Shown here piece by piece: positions 35,242 to 43,357 of a DNA stretch of 64,000 nt. Positions within the stretch are counted from its first letter, which is position 1. The number at the start of each line of letters is the position of its first letter. The notes below the pieces were generated by a model. It saw only the letters and a program-made list of their open reading frames with translations. It ran no database searches and was not told the origin of the DNA. Both the position numbers and the translations under genes were made by a program. Source of the stretch: JACZYA01 sp965247455. Its GTDB lineage: Bacteria; Acidobacteriota; Terriglobia; Acidiferrales; 2-02-FULL-67-57. The stretch is from assembly GCA_965247455.1 (NCBI GenBank), contig CBDFHE010000003.1, positions 1-64,000 of the forward strand, written 5' to 3'.

Positions 35242-35438
35242 GAGGTTTGCCGGAATGCGGGTGCCCCCGTACGGGGATGAACCCCTCGACAGCACTCGGG
35301 ATAAATGCCGCACCCCTTCCGGACAGGGTTTTGGGTCAGGCGAGGCGTTCTGCCCCAAGACGCGGAGCAGTAGATGAAATTTCTCTGTATCCTCTGCGTC
35401 TCTGCGGTGAGTGCTGCGGTAAATTTCCCGCCATCCTT
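35242..35438. repeat. Intergenic dispersed repeats
   Basis: Contains CCCTCGACAGCACTCGGGATAAA (35282-35304), the reverse complement of the tract at 13027-13050, and a CTCTGCGTCTCTGCGGTGA tract (35392-35410) of the type seen at 19987 and 60150. No gene. Confidence 0.45.
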
Positions 35439-35467
35439 TTGACCCCCTCGCGGCACTCGGCTAGAAT
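35439..35467 (+). promoter_or_regulatory. Sigma70-type promoter of aroC, apparently leaderless
   Basis: TTGACC (35439-35444), 17-base spacer, TAGAAT (35462-35467). The aroC ATG is at 35477, only 9 bases after the -10, so the transcript would start at or within a few bases of the start codon. Confidence 0.7.
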
Positions 35468-35476
35468 CGTTCGACA

Positions 35477-36649
35477 ATGCTACGAGTGCAGACAGCGGGT
35501 GAATCGCACGGGCAGTGCCTGACGGCCTGGGTGTCGGGGCTGCCGCTGGGCGTGCCGGTTGCGATTGACTTCATCAACCGAGAACTCCAGCGCCGGCAGG
35601 CCGGCTACGGACGCGGCGGGCGGATGAAAATCGAGCACGACCGCGTGCAGATTCTCTCCGGCGTCCGCCACGGCAAGACCATCGGTGCCCCCATTACTTT
35701 GCAGATTGCCAACCTGGATTGGACGCATTGGGAAGACGCCCTGCCGGTGGAGGAGAGCCCCGCGCTGGCGGAAAAGCAGCGCCCGCTGGAGCGCCCGCGC
35801 CCGGGACACGCCGACCTGGCCGGAGTGCTGAAGTTCAACCTCAAGGACGCGCGCTACATTCTGGAGCGGGCCAGCGCGCGCGAGACCGCCGCGCGCGTGG
35901 CCGCCGGGGCGGTGGCAAAGGAATTTTTGCGGACGTTTGGCATCGAGGTTCTTAGTCACGTGGTCGCCATCGGCAGCGTGCGCTTCGAGCGGACCGCCAC
36001 CTGGGAGGAGATTCAAGCCGCCTGCGCGCCAACCGACGCTGAGGTCCGCTGCGTGGGCAAGAAACTTGGGGCGGCGATGAAGCAGCTCATTGACCGGGCC
36101 ATTGAGGCCCGCGATTCCCTGGGCGGCGCCTTCGAGGTAGTGGCGCACGACGTTCCGCCGGGGCTGGGCTCGCACGCGCACTGGGATGAAAAGCTGGACG
36201 GGCGGCTGGCGCAGGCGGTGCTGTCGATTCAGGCGGTGAAGGCAGTCGAAATCGGAACCGGCGTAGCAAGCGCCGCCGCCTTCGGCTCCGAAGTCCACGA
36301 CGAAATCGGCTACGACTCTGGGCGCCGCCGCTTCACCCGAGCCAGCAACCACGCCGGCGGGTTGGAAGGCGGCATCACCAACGGCGAAGACGTGGCGGTG
36401 CGCGGCTACCTGAAGCCCATTTCCACCCTGCGGCGTCCGCTGCAATCGGTGGACCTGAAGACGAAGGAGACCGTGCGCGCGGCCTACGAGCGCTCCGACG
36501 TCTGCGTGGTGCCGGCCGCGGGCGTGATCGGCGAGGCGATGGTGGCGCTGGTGTTGGCCGGGGCGGTGCGGGAAAAGTTCGGCGGCGACACCCTGGAGGA
36601 AGCGCTGCGCAACTTCCACGCCTATCAAAAACAGCTAAACGAGTTTTGA
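35477..36649 (+). CDS. aroC: Chorismate synthase
   Basis: 390 residues. It converts 5-enolpyruvylshikimate-3-phosphate to chorismate using reduced FMN, the last shared step of aromatic amino-acid synthesis. Motifs: TAGESHGQ at the N-terminus, GRGGRMKIEHDRVQILSGVR, the signature RASARETAARVAAGAVAKEF, and the C-terminal SDVCVVPAAGVIGEAMVA. The start is fixed because TAGESHG lies at residues 6-12, as in family members, and no upstream start is possible past the promoter. Confidence 0.97.
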   Translation: MLRVQTAGESHGQCLTAWVSGLPLGVPVAIDFINRELQRRQAGYGRGGRMKIEHDRVQILSGVRHGKTIGAPITLQIANLDWTHWEDALPVEESPALAEKQRPLERPRPGHADLAGVLKFNLKDARYILERASARETAARVAAGAVAKEFLRTFGIEVLSHVVAIGSVRFERTATWEEIQAACAPTDAEVRCVGKKLGAAMKQLIDRAIEARDSLGGAFEVVAHDVPPGLGSHAHWDEKLDGRLAQAVLSIQAVKAVEIGTGVASAAAFGSEVHDEIGYDSGRRRFTRASNHAGGLEGGITNGEDVAVRGYLKPISTLRRPLQSVDLKTKETVRAAYERSDVCVVPAAGVIGEAMVALVLAGAVREKFGGDTLEEALRNFHAYQKQLNEF

Positions 36650-36667
36650 AACCACCGATGCACACGG

Positions 36668-37072
36668 ATGCACACGGTCAAGACAAAGGGCGAATCGAAC
36701 AGAGCATCACTCTTGGAGAAAGAACTGACCGAGAAAATCCTTGGCGCTGCTTTCAAAGTACAGAACACGCTCGGCAGTGGCTTCTTGGAGAAAGTCTATG
36801 AGAACGCGATGGTGGTTGAGCTGAGCCGGATGGGCGTCCCGGTTGAACAACAGAAACCGCTTCAAGTCCGATATGAGGGAACACTCGTTGGGGACTATCA
36901 AGCAGATTTGGTTGTTGACGGTCGGGTTATCGTGGAACTCAAGACGGCGAGTAAACTCGACTCAATCCATGAGGCTCAGTTGCTGAATTATCTGAAGGCA
37001 ACCCGTGTTCGTGTCGGGCTTCTGTTCAACTTTGGCTGCCCAAGACTACAATACCGGCGTTTCGTCGTTTAA
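36668..37072 (+). CDS. GxxExxY-type PD-(D/E)XK-like protein
   Basis: 134 residues. The motif GSGFLEKVYENAMVVEL fits the family name signature (G-x-x-E-x-x-Y), with LEKELTEKILGAAFKVQNTLG before it and a nuclease-like core DYQADLVVDGRVIVELK (D...E-x-K) after it. Members are small PD-(D/E)XK-fold proteins of unknown role, widespread and often mobile. The A/T-richer codon use and the ACACGGATGCACACGG tract before the start hint at acquisition between aroC and def. Confidence 0.85.
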   Translation: MHTVKTKGESNRASLLEKELTEKILGAAFKVQNTLGSGFLEKVYENAMVVELSRMGVPVEQQKPLQVRYEGTLVGDYQADLVVDGRVIVELKTASKLDSIHEAQLLNYLKATRVRVGLLFNFGCPRLQYRRFVV

Positions 37073-37157
37073 TGTGGTTTAGAGGTAATAGCAGTATATC
37101 TGTGTGTATCCGTGTGAATCTGCTTGCCCTGAGCCTGTCGAACGGGTGGTTCCTAAA

Positions 37158-37667
37158 ATGATTTATCCCATCGTCAAATACGGTGCGGCGGTGCTGGAGC
37201 AGGAAGCGGCGCTGGTGACCGTGTTTGATCGGGAACTGGCCCAGTTGGTCGAGGACATGTTCGAGTCCATGTACGCCGCGCGCGGCGTGGGGTTAGCGGC
37301 GCCGCAGATCGGCCTCTCCAAGCAACTGGCGGTGATTGACGTCACCAACGGGGAAGACCCCAAAGCCCGCCAGGTGATCGCCAACCCGCAGATCATCTCC
37401 AGCCAAGGGAAGCAGAGGGAGGAGGAAGGCTGCTTGAGTCTCCCCGGCTACAACGCTGAGGTTACGCGCCCGGCGCGGGTCACAGTGCGGGCGCAAGACG
37501 CCACCGGTAAGGAGGTCACGCTGACCGGCGACGGATTGTTGGCGCGCGCCTTTTGCCACGAGATCGACCACCTGCGCGGGCGGCTGTTCATTGCGTGTCT
37601 CTCGGTGCTCAAGCGCGACATGATTCGCCGCAAGATTCGCAAGCAGATCAAGGCCGGCGACTGGTAG
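37158..37667 (+). CDS. def: Peptide deformylase
   Basis: 169 residues from MIYPIVKYG at 37158; upstream in-frame codons lie in an intergenic CCTGAGC...GTCGAAC repeat. The three metal-site motifs are GVGLAAPQIG, EEGCLSLPG (Cys ligand) and HEIDHLRG (two His ligands plus catalytic Glu). It removes N-formyl groups from new proteins. It lies 45 bases before fmt, which adds the formyl group to initiator tRNA, the classic def-fmt pairing. Confidence 0.96.
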   Translation: MIYPIVKYGAAVLEQEAALVTVFDRELAQLVEDMFESMYAARGVGLAAPQIGLSKQLAVIDVTNGEDPKARQVIANPQIISSQGKQREEEGCLSLPGYNAEVTRPARVTVRAQDATGKEVTLTGDGLLARAFCHEIDHLRGRLFIACLSVLKRDMIRRKIRKQIKAGDW

Positions 37668-37712
37668 CCGGTTCACCCGAATCGGGTTCACAACCTCGCC
37701 GCAGGGTGCACG

Positions 37713-38675
37713 ATGAAAGTCCTTTTCTGTGGAACACCGGAGTTTGCCGTGCCCACGCTCGAGGCTATTCACGGCGCGGGGCACTCCCTCCTTGCCGTGG
37801 TGACCCAACCCGACCGGCCCCGCGGGCGGGGAATGAAATTGGCGGCACCGCCGGTAAAAGCGGCGGCGGAGAAACTTGGCCTCACGGTCGAGCAGCCGGA
37901 AAAACTGCGCGGCCAAGCGGGGCAAAAGCTGCTGCAAAGCTACCGCCCGGAGGTGGTGGTGATTGTCGGCTACGGGCAGATTATTCCCGCCGATCTGTTG
38001 ACCTTGCCGCCGCAGGGTTGGATCAACTTGCACGCGTCCTTGCTGCCCAAGTATCGCGGCGCCGCCCCGGTGCAGTGGGCGCTCATCCGCGGGGAAACCC
38101 GGACCGGCGTGACCACCATGCAGATTGACCAGGGCATGGACACCGGCCCGGTCTTACTCCAACAGGAAGTTTCCATCGGCCCCGAAGACACCAGCGTGAC
38201 GCTGGCAGAGCGGCTGGCAGGGATGGGCGCAGACCTGATGCTGCGCACGCTGGCCGGGCTTGCGCAAGGCAGCCTGGCGCCGCGCCCGCAGGATCACTCC
38301 CAGGCTTCCAAGGCTCCGCTGCTCAAGAAAGAAGACGGTCGGGTGAGTTGGTCCTGGACGGCGGAGGAGATTTACAACCGCATCCGCGGCCTGCTGCCCT
38401 GGCCCGGCGCCTACACCGGTTTTCGTGGGCAGGTGTTGCGCTTGTGGTGGGCGCGGCCGGTGGCGGCGCCGGCGGGCGTGGTCACCACACCCGCGCCGGG
38501 AACCTTGCTGGTGGAAAAGCACGAGTTGTATGTGGCGTGTTCTCCCGATGCGACGGGGGAGGGAACCTGGCTCCGCCTGAAAGAAGTCCAGTTGGCGGGT
38601 CGCAAGCGCGTGGCGGCGGCGGACTTCATCAACGGCCTGCACGTGAAGAGCGGGGAAAAGCTAGAAACCACCTAG
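37713..38675 (+). CDS. fmt: Methionyl-tRNA formyltransferase
   Basis: 320 residues. N-terminal formyltransferase Rossmann domain with VVVIVGYGQIIP and the catalytic HASLLPKYRGAAPVQWAL, a linker, and a C-terminal OB-like tRNA-binding domain (WTAEEIYNRIRGLLPWPGAY). It formylates Met-tRNAi with 10-formyl-THF. The last 75 bases and about 134 bases of downstream DNA are duplicated at 45356-45564, beyond the amyloid-like cluster. Confidence 0.96.
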   Translation: MKVLFCGTPEFAVPTLEAIHGAGHSLLAVVTQPDRPRGRGMKLAAPPVKAAAEKLGLTVEQPEKLRGQAGQKLLQSYRPEVVVIVGYGQIIPADLLTLPPQGWINLHASLLPKYRGAAPVQWALIRGETRTGVTTMQIDQGMDTGPVLLQQEVSIGPEDTSVTLAERLAGMGADLMLRTLAGLAQGSLAPRPQDHSQASKAPLLKKEDGRVSWSWTAEEIYNRIRGLLPWPGAYTGFRGQVLRLWWARPVAAPAGVVTTPAPGTLLVEKHELYVACSPDATGEGTWLRLKEVQLAGRKRVAAADFINGLHVKSGEKLETT

Positions 38676-38809
38676 CGCCACAATAACGGCTTCTGGGTTC
38701 GGCAACCAGAGGCCCTTCCTGCTGTCTCGAAAACCTTGAGTTAACCGCGCCCCCAATTGTTTGATAGAGCGCTGCTTGGGTACCCCAACTCCAGTGTGTG
38801 AAAACCACA
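38601..38809 (+). repeat. 209-bp direct repeat, copy 1 (fmt 3' end and downstream)
   Basis: Matches 45356-45564 without gaps and with about 11 mismatches (about 95%). It spans the last 25 codons of fmt, the stop, a GGCTTCTGG/CCAGAGGCC hairpin (38689-38715) and the sequence through GTGTGAAAACCACA. Together the two copies bracket the 6.5-kb amyloid-like cluster. Confidence 0.92.
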
Positions 38810-39083
38810 ACGTTCCGGCACAGACCTCTGGTTTGGGCAATCAGAGATCATCCTGTCCCGGCTTAGTGCAACCAAGTGTAGTTACCGGCTACATCCTTGC
38901 ATCTTTTTGACCTTACAGAGTCTGGCGGCTGCGGCCGACTCCCAGGAGGGGTACATAAGTTGTTGATCCATCGAAGCTTATTCTTTCGGAAAAAAGAGCC
39001 TAAAGTCCAGAGTTGGAAGGCCAAATGCTGCGAACATCACATAGGGGAGGGGTTTATCTTCACTCTAGAATTGGAGGGCATCT
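38810..39083. promoter_or_regulatory. Upstream region of the amyloid-like operon
   Basis: About 270 bases leading to a GGAGGG site before the ATG at 39084. No clear sigma70 promoter or known regulator site was recognised. It presumably holds the operon promoter. Confidence 0.35.
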
Positions 39084-39690
39084 ATGAAACGGATAGTTTT
39101 TCTGTTGGTTGTGTCGTTGTTCGCTTTGCCTGCAACAGATAGTTTCGCAAAAACAAAACTCACCAAGGCCAAGACAAAAGCGCAGCGCTTGGTGGACAAA
39201 CAATTGGACCGCATCACCGCCGGGAGTACCCACGTGAATGAGGCTTCGGACGCGAGCGGGGGCGCCATCGTCGGAAACTCCTCTACGGCAAGCATCAAGA
39301 AGACGGGGAACGTAGAACTGGACGGTGGAGCCCAGCAAGATGCCCGGGCCCTCAACTTGGTGAACGCAGCCGAGAGCGGCGTGGCCAATGGCGTCAACGT
39401 GTGGGACGGGCGCCTGGACAGCCAAACCGCAGAAACCGAACTCAACGTCAATCAGGAAAACCTCATCCTTCAGAACCAAGCTCGCTCGGCCAGTGTGCCG
39501 GAGTATGTGCGGCCTGAAGCCAATGTGGATGAGACGTTCAATTCAACGCGGGACACAACCAATACAGGAAGTGTCAACACTCTCATCGCGATTCTCGGCC
39601 AAGAAATCCGAGCCGGGAAGGGCTTCGCGGGAGCGGGGTCGATCGGCCTGGACATTGATGGCGGGAGCATCGAGGTCACGAACGACTTAA

Positions 39691-41360
39691 CCCGGATTTC
39701 CGATTTGGCTGTGGTACCGTATCGCCAGGACCAGTCGCTGCGCCTTGAGTTTTGGGGCTCCGACGTAAGGAACCACACTACGGAGGGTGACACCCGGTGG
39801 GTGAATTACAACACGAGCCATTCCAGTTCGCGTTCAACGGCTTCTTGAAAGTCGCGTTCCAGGGATCGCGCGTCACTTCTGACGCTGGCCTCATTCTGGT
39901 GCGCGAGTTGGATGAACGTCTGGGGCTGGAGACACTCATCGCCGAGCACCTGAGCGATTCCCGACAGGGGATGAACACCCAGTTCAGCGTGGTGGATCTC
40001 CTGCGGCAGTCGGTCTACAGTCGCCTCGCGGGCTACGAAGATCTCAACGACGCGGGGCGCGTGTCGGCAGACCCAACATTTCGTCTCATCGGGTCGCCAA
40101 AGCGCTGGGACCGGGGTGCGGCGCTGACATCGACGCTGCATTGGTTCGAGACAGAGCTGCTGACCCACGAGGAGAATCTCGTCGGGTTGAGGGCCGTGAA
40201 CCGGGAGGTGCTTGCACAGGCCGAGATGGCGACGCGCGCCGACCGGATCGTGCTCGACATGGATTCGAGCGAGAGCCCGGTGCATGGGGCGCAGGAAGGG
40301 AGCGCCTATAACGGGCACTTCGAGTCCGTCTGCTACCACCCGCTGTTTCTGTTCACCGAGCATGGGGACTGCCTCGCCGCCACGCTGCGGCCAGGCAACG
40401 TGCATAGCGCCGACGACTGGGACGACCTGCTCGTACCGGAGATTGACCGGCAGCAGGTGGAGGGCAAGCGCGTAGCGTTCCGCGCAGACGCCGCGTTCGC
40501 GAAGCCCGAGATCTACGACGCGCTCGAGCAGCGCGACGTGGACTATGCCATTCGCATGCCGGCGAACAAGAGCTTGGAGCTGGAAATCGAAGACATCCTC
40601 TTTCGTCCGCCGGGACGGCCGAGCTGCAAGCCCTTGGTGCGCTACCAGAGTTTCCGCTATCAGGCCAAGAGCTGGACCACGCCCAGACGGATCGTCGCCA
40701 AGGTGGAGCACCACCAAGGTGAGCTGTTCCCTCGCGTCGGCTTCATCGTGACCAACACGGCCCTCCCGAGCCGCTCGGTCGTGCGGTTTTACAACAAGCG
40801 CGGTACGGCGGAGCAATGGATCAAGGAAGGCAAGCAGGCCACCCACTGGACGCGGCTGTCGTGCCATCGTTTCCGGGCGAACGAGGTGCGCCTGCAACTG
40901 AGCGTCCTGGCCTACAATCTGGGCAACTTGTGGCGCAGACTGGTCCTTCCGCTGCGGGTCAAGCGCTGGTCGCTCACGAGTCTCCAGCAGCGACTGGTGA
41001 AAACTGGGGGCCGGCTGGTGAAGCATGCGCGGTACTACTGGCTTCTGCTGGCGGAAGGGCATCTCACGCGGCGGCTGTTCGGCGACATGCTGCGGAGGAT
41101 CTGGGCGCTACCCGTGCCGGCAGGCTGACGCGCGGCCTGAAGTGCAACGAAGCCCGCCCGGCGATGACACGGGGCACACGTGTGGAGCGGTGTCTGAGAA
41201 ATGCCCGAAAAGCAGGGGTTCCAGTCGGTCGCACGTCGGCGCGGGCTCAGATGAAGGCCTTTGAAGCTGAACGATTGTGCGACGATCGAAGTTTTTGTGC
41301 GATCGGCGGCGATCGGGTGTATAAACGTGCCATCAGGGGCAGGCAAAACGGAAATCCCGG
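39691..41360 (+). mobile_element. IS1380-family insertion sequence, copy 2 (1670 bp)
   Basis: Same element as 10359-12028 in the opposite orientation, beginning CCCGGATTTCCG and ending CGGAAATCCCGG. Flanked by the 5-bp duplication CTTAA (39686-39690 and 41361-41365). Differences from copy 1 were seen at 40758 and 41345, plus one more. Confidence 0.96.
39797..41128 (+). CDS. IS1380-family transposase (copy 2)
   Basis: 443 residues, full length, with the same DDE-region motifs as copy 1 (VLDMDSSESP, FRADAAFAKPE, RGTAEQWIKEGKQ) and a single amino-acid difference (Thr for Met in VTN-x-ALPSRS). It reads in the same direction as the interrupted host gene, so transcription of the downstream genes could be blocked (polar) or driven from the element; no outward promoter was identified. 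Confidence 0.95.
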   Translation: MGELQHEPFQFAFNGFLKVAFQGSRVTSDAGLILVRELDERLGLETLIAEHLSDSRQGMNTQFSVVDLLRQSVYSRLAGYEDLNDAGRVSADPTFRLIGSPKRWDRGAALTSTLHWFETELLTHEENLVGLRAVNREVLAQAEMATRADRIVLDMDSSESPVHGAQEGSAYNGHFESVCYHPLFLFTEHGDCLAATLRPGNVHSADDWDDLLVPEIDRQQVEGKRVAFRADAAFAKPEIYDALEQRDVDYAIRMPANKSLELEIEDILFRPPGRPSCKPLVRYQSFRYQAKSWTTPRRIVAKVEHHQGELFPRVGFIVTNTALPSRSVVRFYNKRGTAEQWIKEGKQATHWTRLSCHRFRANEVRLQLSVLAYNLGNLWRRLVLPLRVKRWSLTSLQQRLVKTGGRLVKHARYYWLLLAEGHLTRRLFGDMLRRIWALPVPAG

Positions 41361-41825
41361 CTTAAGTGTTTCCGTGTCTGCCGAGGCAGGCGCTGACATC
41401 GGGTTTGGGCTCATCAGCGGGGGTGTGGAGATAACCGCCGACGCAACCACTAGCCAAACTTTGACCTGGATCCTGCCGGACCTGAGCTTTACTGCTGATG
41501 GTGTGATATGTGCTGTGGCCATGGGATCCTGCGATTCGGAGGGGACCGACAGCAGCACATCCAGCGGCACTCTAAGCGTGCGGTCGCCTTTTGCGCTCTA
41601 TGGTGCTCAAGGCGAGTACATCGTGGTGGACGACTCCGAGCTCGAAGTTGAAACCGATTACTCCGTGCTCCTCACTAGCAACGCACAGCAGAACGTGCGG
41701 GCGCTGAACCTGGTCAATGCCGCCGGAAGCGTGGTGGCAAACGCCGTTAACGTGTCCCGGACGCCGACGGTGGGCCCGGTCCTGAACCTGACACAGAGCA
41801 ATGTGATCATCCAGCGGCGCTAAAA

Positions 41826-41878
41826 CCAGCTTCCCCGAAGGGGGCTGGAGAAGATCGCAGCCGCCGGCACACGGCGGC
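41826..41878 (+). promoter_or_regulatory. Two tandem hairpins between subunit genes
   Basis: Stem 1: CCAGC-TT-CCCC / GGGG-GCTGG (41826-41848). Stem 2: GCCGCCG / CGGCGGC (41860-41878). Neither has a U-run. They may stabilise or segment the mRNA between subunit 1 and subunit 2 and so set relative expression. Confidence 0.45.
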
Positions 41879-41895
41879 AATCGCAAAGGATGATC

Positions 41896-42921
41896 ATGCG
41901 AAGTGTCTACCTCTTGGTCGGCGCTTTGGTCCTGGCGCACGGCGGGCAGGCTTTCGGGCAGTCGCGTCCTCTGACCGATGTCCAGATGGCCCGCATCACC
42001 GCCGGGCATACCGAAGCAGGCGGTGAAAGGCGCAGCGGCGTCATTGTTGGGAACTCCTCGACCGCGACGTTGCGGCCCACCGCCATCATTGACCTCAAGG
42101 GCTCGGCTCAGAAGGGGAGCCGAGCCCTGAACATGGTCAATTCCGCCCAGAGCAGCGTAGCCAACGGGATAAACGTGTGGGATGGGAGGCTGGCGGGGAT
42201 GGCTGCCGAGGCCCAGTTCAACGTCGGTCAGGCGAACCTCGTGTTCCAGGACCAGCGCCGCTCCTCCCACCTGGGCGAGTGGAAGCTGGAAGGAATCAAT
42301 CTGGATGAATCCTTCCAGCAGACCCGCTCGATCACTTCTCAAGCCCAGGTAGTTCCCGCATTCTTGCTGACAACCATCCCAATCGGGGTGGGGTTTGCGG
42401 GCGCGGGCACGTTTACTGCCGACATTGGTGCCGGAGCAGTTAGCATCGACTCCGTCATCAGCACCACGGTTACAACCACGGAAGAAAGCTGCGTCTTTTT
42501 CGGGACAATCTGCCACACAGACACGGAATCAGAAACGCGCACGGAAACAGTTACGGGGAGTGTGAGTTTACCCCCTATTTCCATGCAGGTTGTGGACGGC
42601 TCGGCGTGCCTGGTCGTCTTCGGGACATGCTCGATCACCGCATCCCTCTCCAGCACTTCGGAGGGGAGCCGGACGATTCTCGTCCCGGCCAGCATGACCG
42701 AGGCCGAAGCCGAATACATTGTGATGAGCGATGGAACGCTGGATGTCGAGACGGACTATTCTGTGCTCCTCTCGGACTTCGCCCAGGAAGACATCCGAGT
42801 CTTGAATGGAGTGAATGCGGCCGGCAGCGTGGTGGCGAACGCCGTGAACGTCTCGCGGGCAGGAACGATGAGCTCAGTTCTCAACCTAACGCAACGCAAC
42901 TTTATCACTCAGCGCCAATGA
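41896..42921 (+). CDS. Fap-like secreted subunit 2
   Basis: 341 residues. AAAGGA is best spaced for the ATG at 41896; an ATG six bases earlier overlaps that site. A signal peptide (about 1-21, ending AFGQ) is followed by the leader motif LTDVQMARITAGH, GVIVGNSSTATLRPT, a module SRALNMVNSAQSSVANGINV with WDGRL, and a variable middle with four Cys. A C-terminal module (IRVLNGVNAAGSVVANAVNV) and LNLTQRNFITQRQ end it. It is paralogous to the IS-interrupted subunit 1. The Asn/Val/Ala-rich modules resemble functional-amyloid repeats such as those of FapB/FapC, but similarity is at the pattern level only. Spacing to the next gene is 32 bases. Confidence 0.75.
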   Translation: MRSVYLLVGALVLAHGGQAFGQSRPLTDVQMARITAGHTEAGGERRSGVIVGNSSTATLRPTAIIDLKGSAQKGSRALNMVNSAQSSVANGINVWDGRLAGMAAEAQFNVGQANLVFQDQRRSSHLGEWKLEGINLDESFQQTRSITSQAQVVPAFLLTTIPIGVGFAGAGTFTADIGAGAVSIDSVISTTVTTTEESCVFFGTICHTDTESETRTETVTGSVSLPPISMQVVDGSACLVVFGTCSITASLSSTSEGSRTILVPASMTEAEAEYIVMSDGTLDVETDYSVLLSDFAQEDIRVLNGVNAAGSVVANAVNVSRAGTMSSVLNLTQRNFITQRQ

Positions 42922-42953
42922 TCAGAGATTCCTGGCAGAAAATGAGGTGAATC

Positions 42954-43355
42954 ATGAAACGCATTCTTCTTCTCTCCCTGGCAGGCTTACTGCTCTTCGG
43001 AGCGGTGAGCCCGGCCGGGGCGGAGGGACGCAAACTCAGTGACGAGGAGTTGGACCAGGTCACCGCCGCCGGGGTTTGGACCGAGGTGGTGGACGGCGTG
43101 GTCAGGTTTCATTTCGAAGGCCGCGCCGGGCGCTCCCACACCGTAAATGGCAGCGGAACCATCGAGCTGCTGGAGGCGGAGCTTCCGCCCAGCGCCGCCA
43201 TCCTCATCCTGCGCGACAACGCTCAAGGGAATCTGCGTTCTCTCATCAACGTCAACGCGGTCAATTCTCTCATCCAGGTGCTCGTCAATCTGAACATCAA
43301 CATCAACTCCACCGTCGGCAGCGTGCAGCAGATCAACCTGTCAAAAGAGTTCTAG
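42954..43355 (+). CDS. Small exported protein with the same leader motif
   Basis: 133 residues. Signal peptide about 1-23 (ends PAGAEG), leader motif KLSDEELDQVTAAG, a variable middle (VDGVVRFHFEGRAGR), then one module GNLRSLINVNAVNSLIQVLV and NLNININSTV, ending in VQQINLSKEF. It shares leader and module with the two larger subunits but has one repeat only. It could be a nucleator or minor subunit, by analogy with FapB; that is an inference. RBS GAGGTG is weak. The peptidase gene starts 2 bases after its stop. Confidence 0.7.
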   Translation: MKRILLLSLAGLLLFGAVSPAGAEGRKLSDEELDQVTAAGVWTEVVDGVVRFHFEGRAGRSHTVNGSGTIELLEAELPPSAAILILRDNAQGNLRSLINVNAVNSLIQVLVNLNININSTVGSVQQINLSKEF

Positions 43356-43357
43356 CT

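Larger units (their letters stand above)
39084..41823 (+). pseudogene. Fap-like secreted subunit 1, split by an IS1380 element
   Basis: The 5' part (39084-39690) encodes a signal peptide (about 1-22), the leader motif LVDKQLDRITAGS, IVGNSSTASIKKTG, and a module ARALNLVNAAESGVANGVNV with WDGRL. The frame then meets the IS at its CTTAA target. Removing the IS and one target copy joins VTNDL in frame to SVSVSAEAGAD. The 3' part (41366-41823) ends with a second module (RALNLVNAAGSVVANAVNV) and LNLTQSNVIIQRR. The intact product would have 354 residues and is paralogous along its whole length to the next gene. Function as a fibre subunit is inferred from the cluster. The native gene is presumably inactive, though the second subunit gene is intact. 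Confidence 0.85.
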
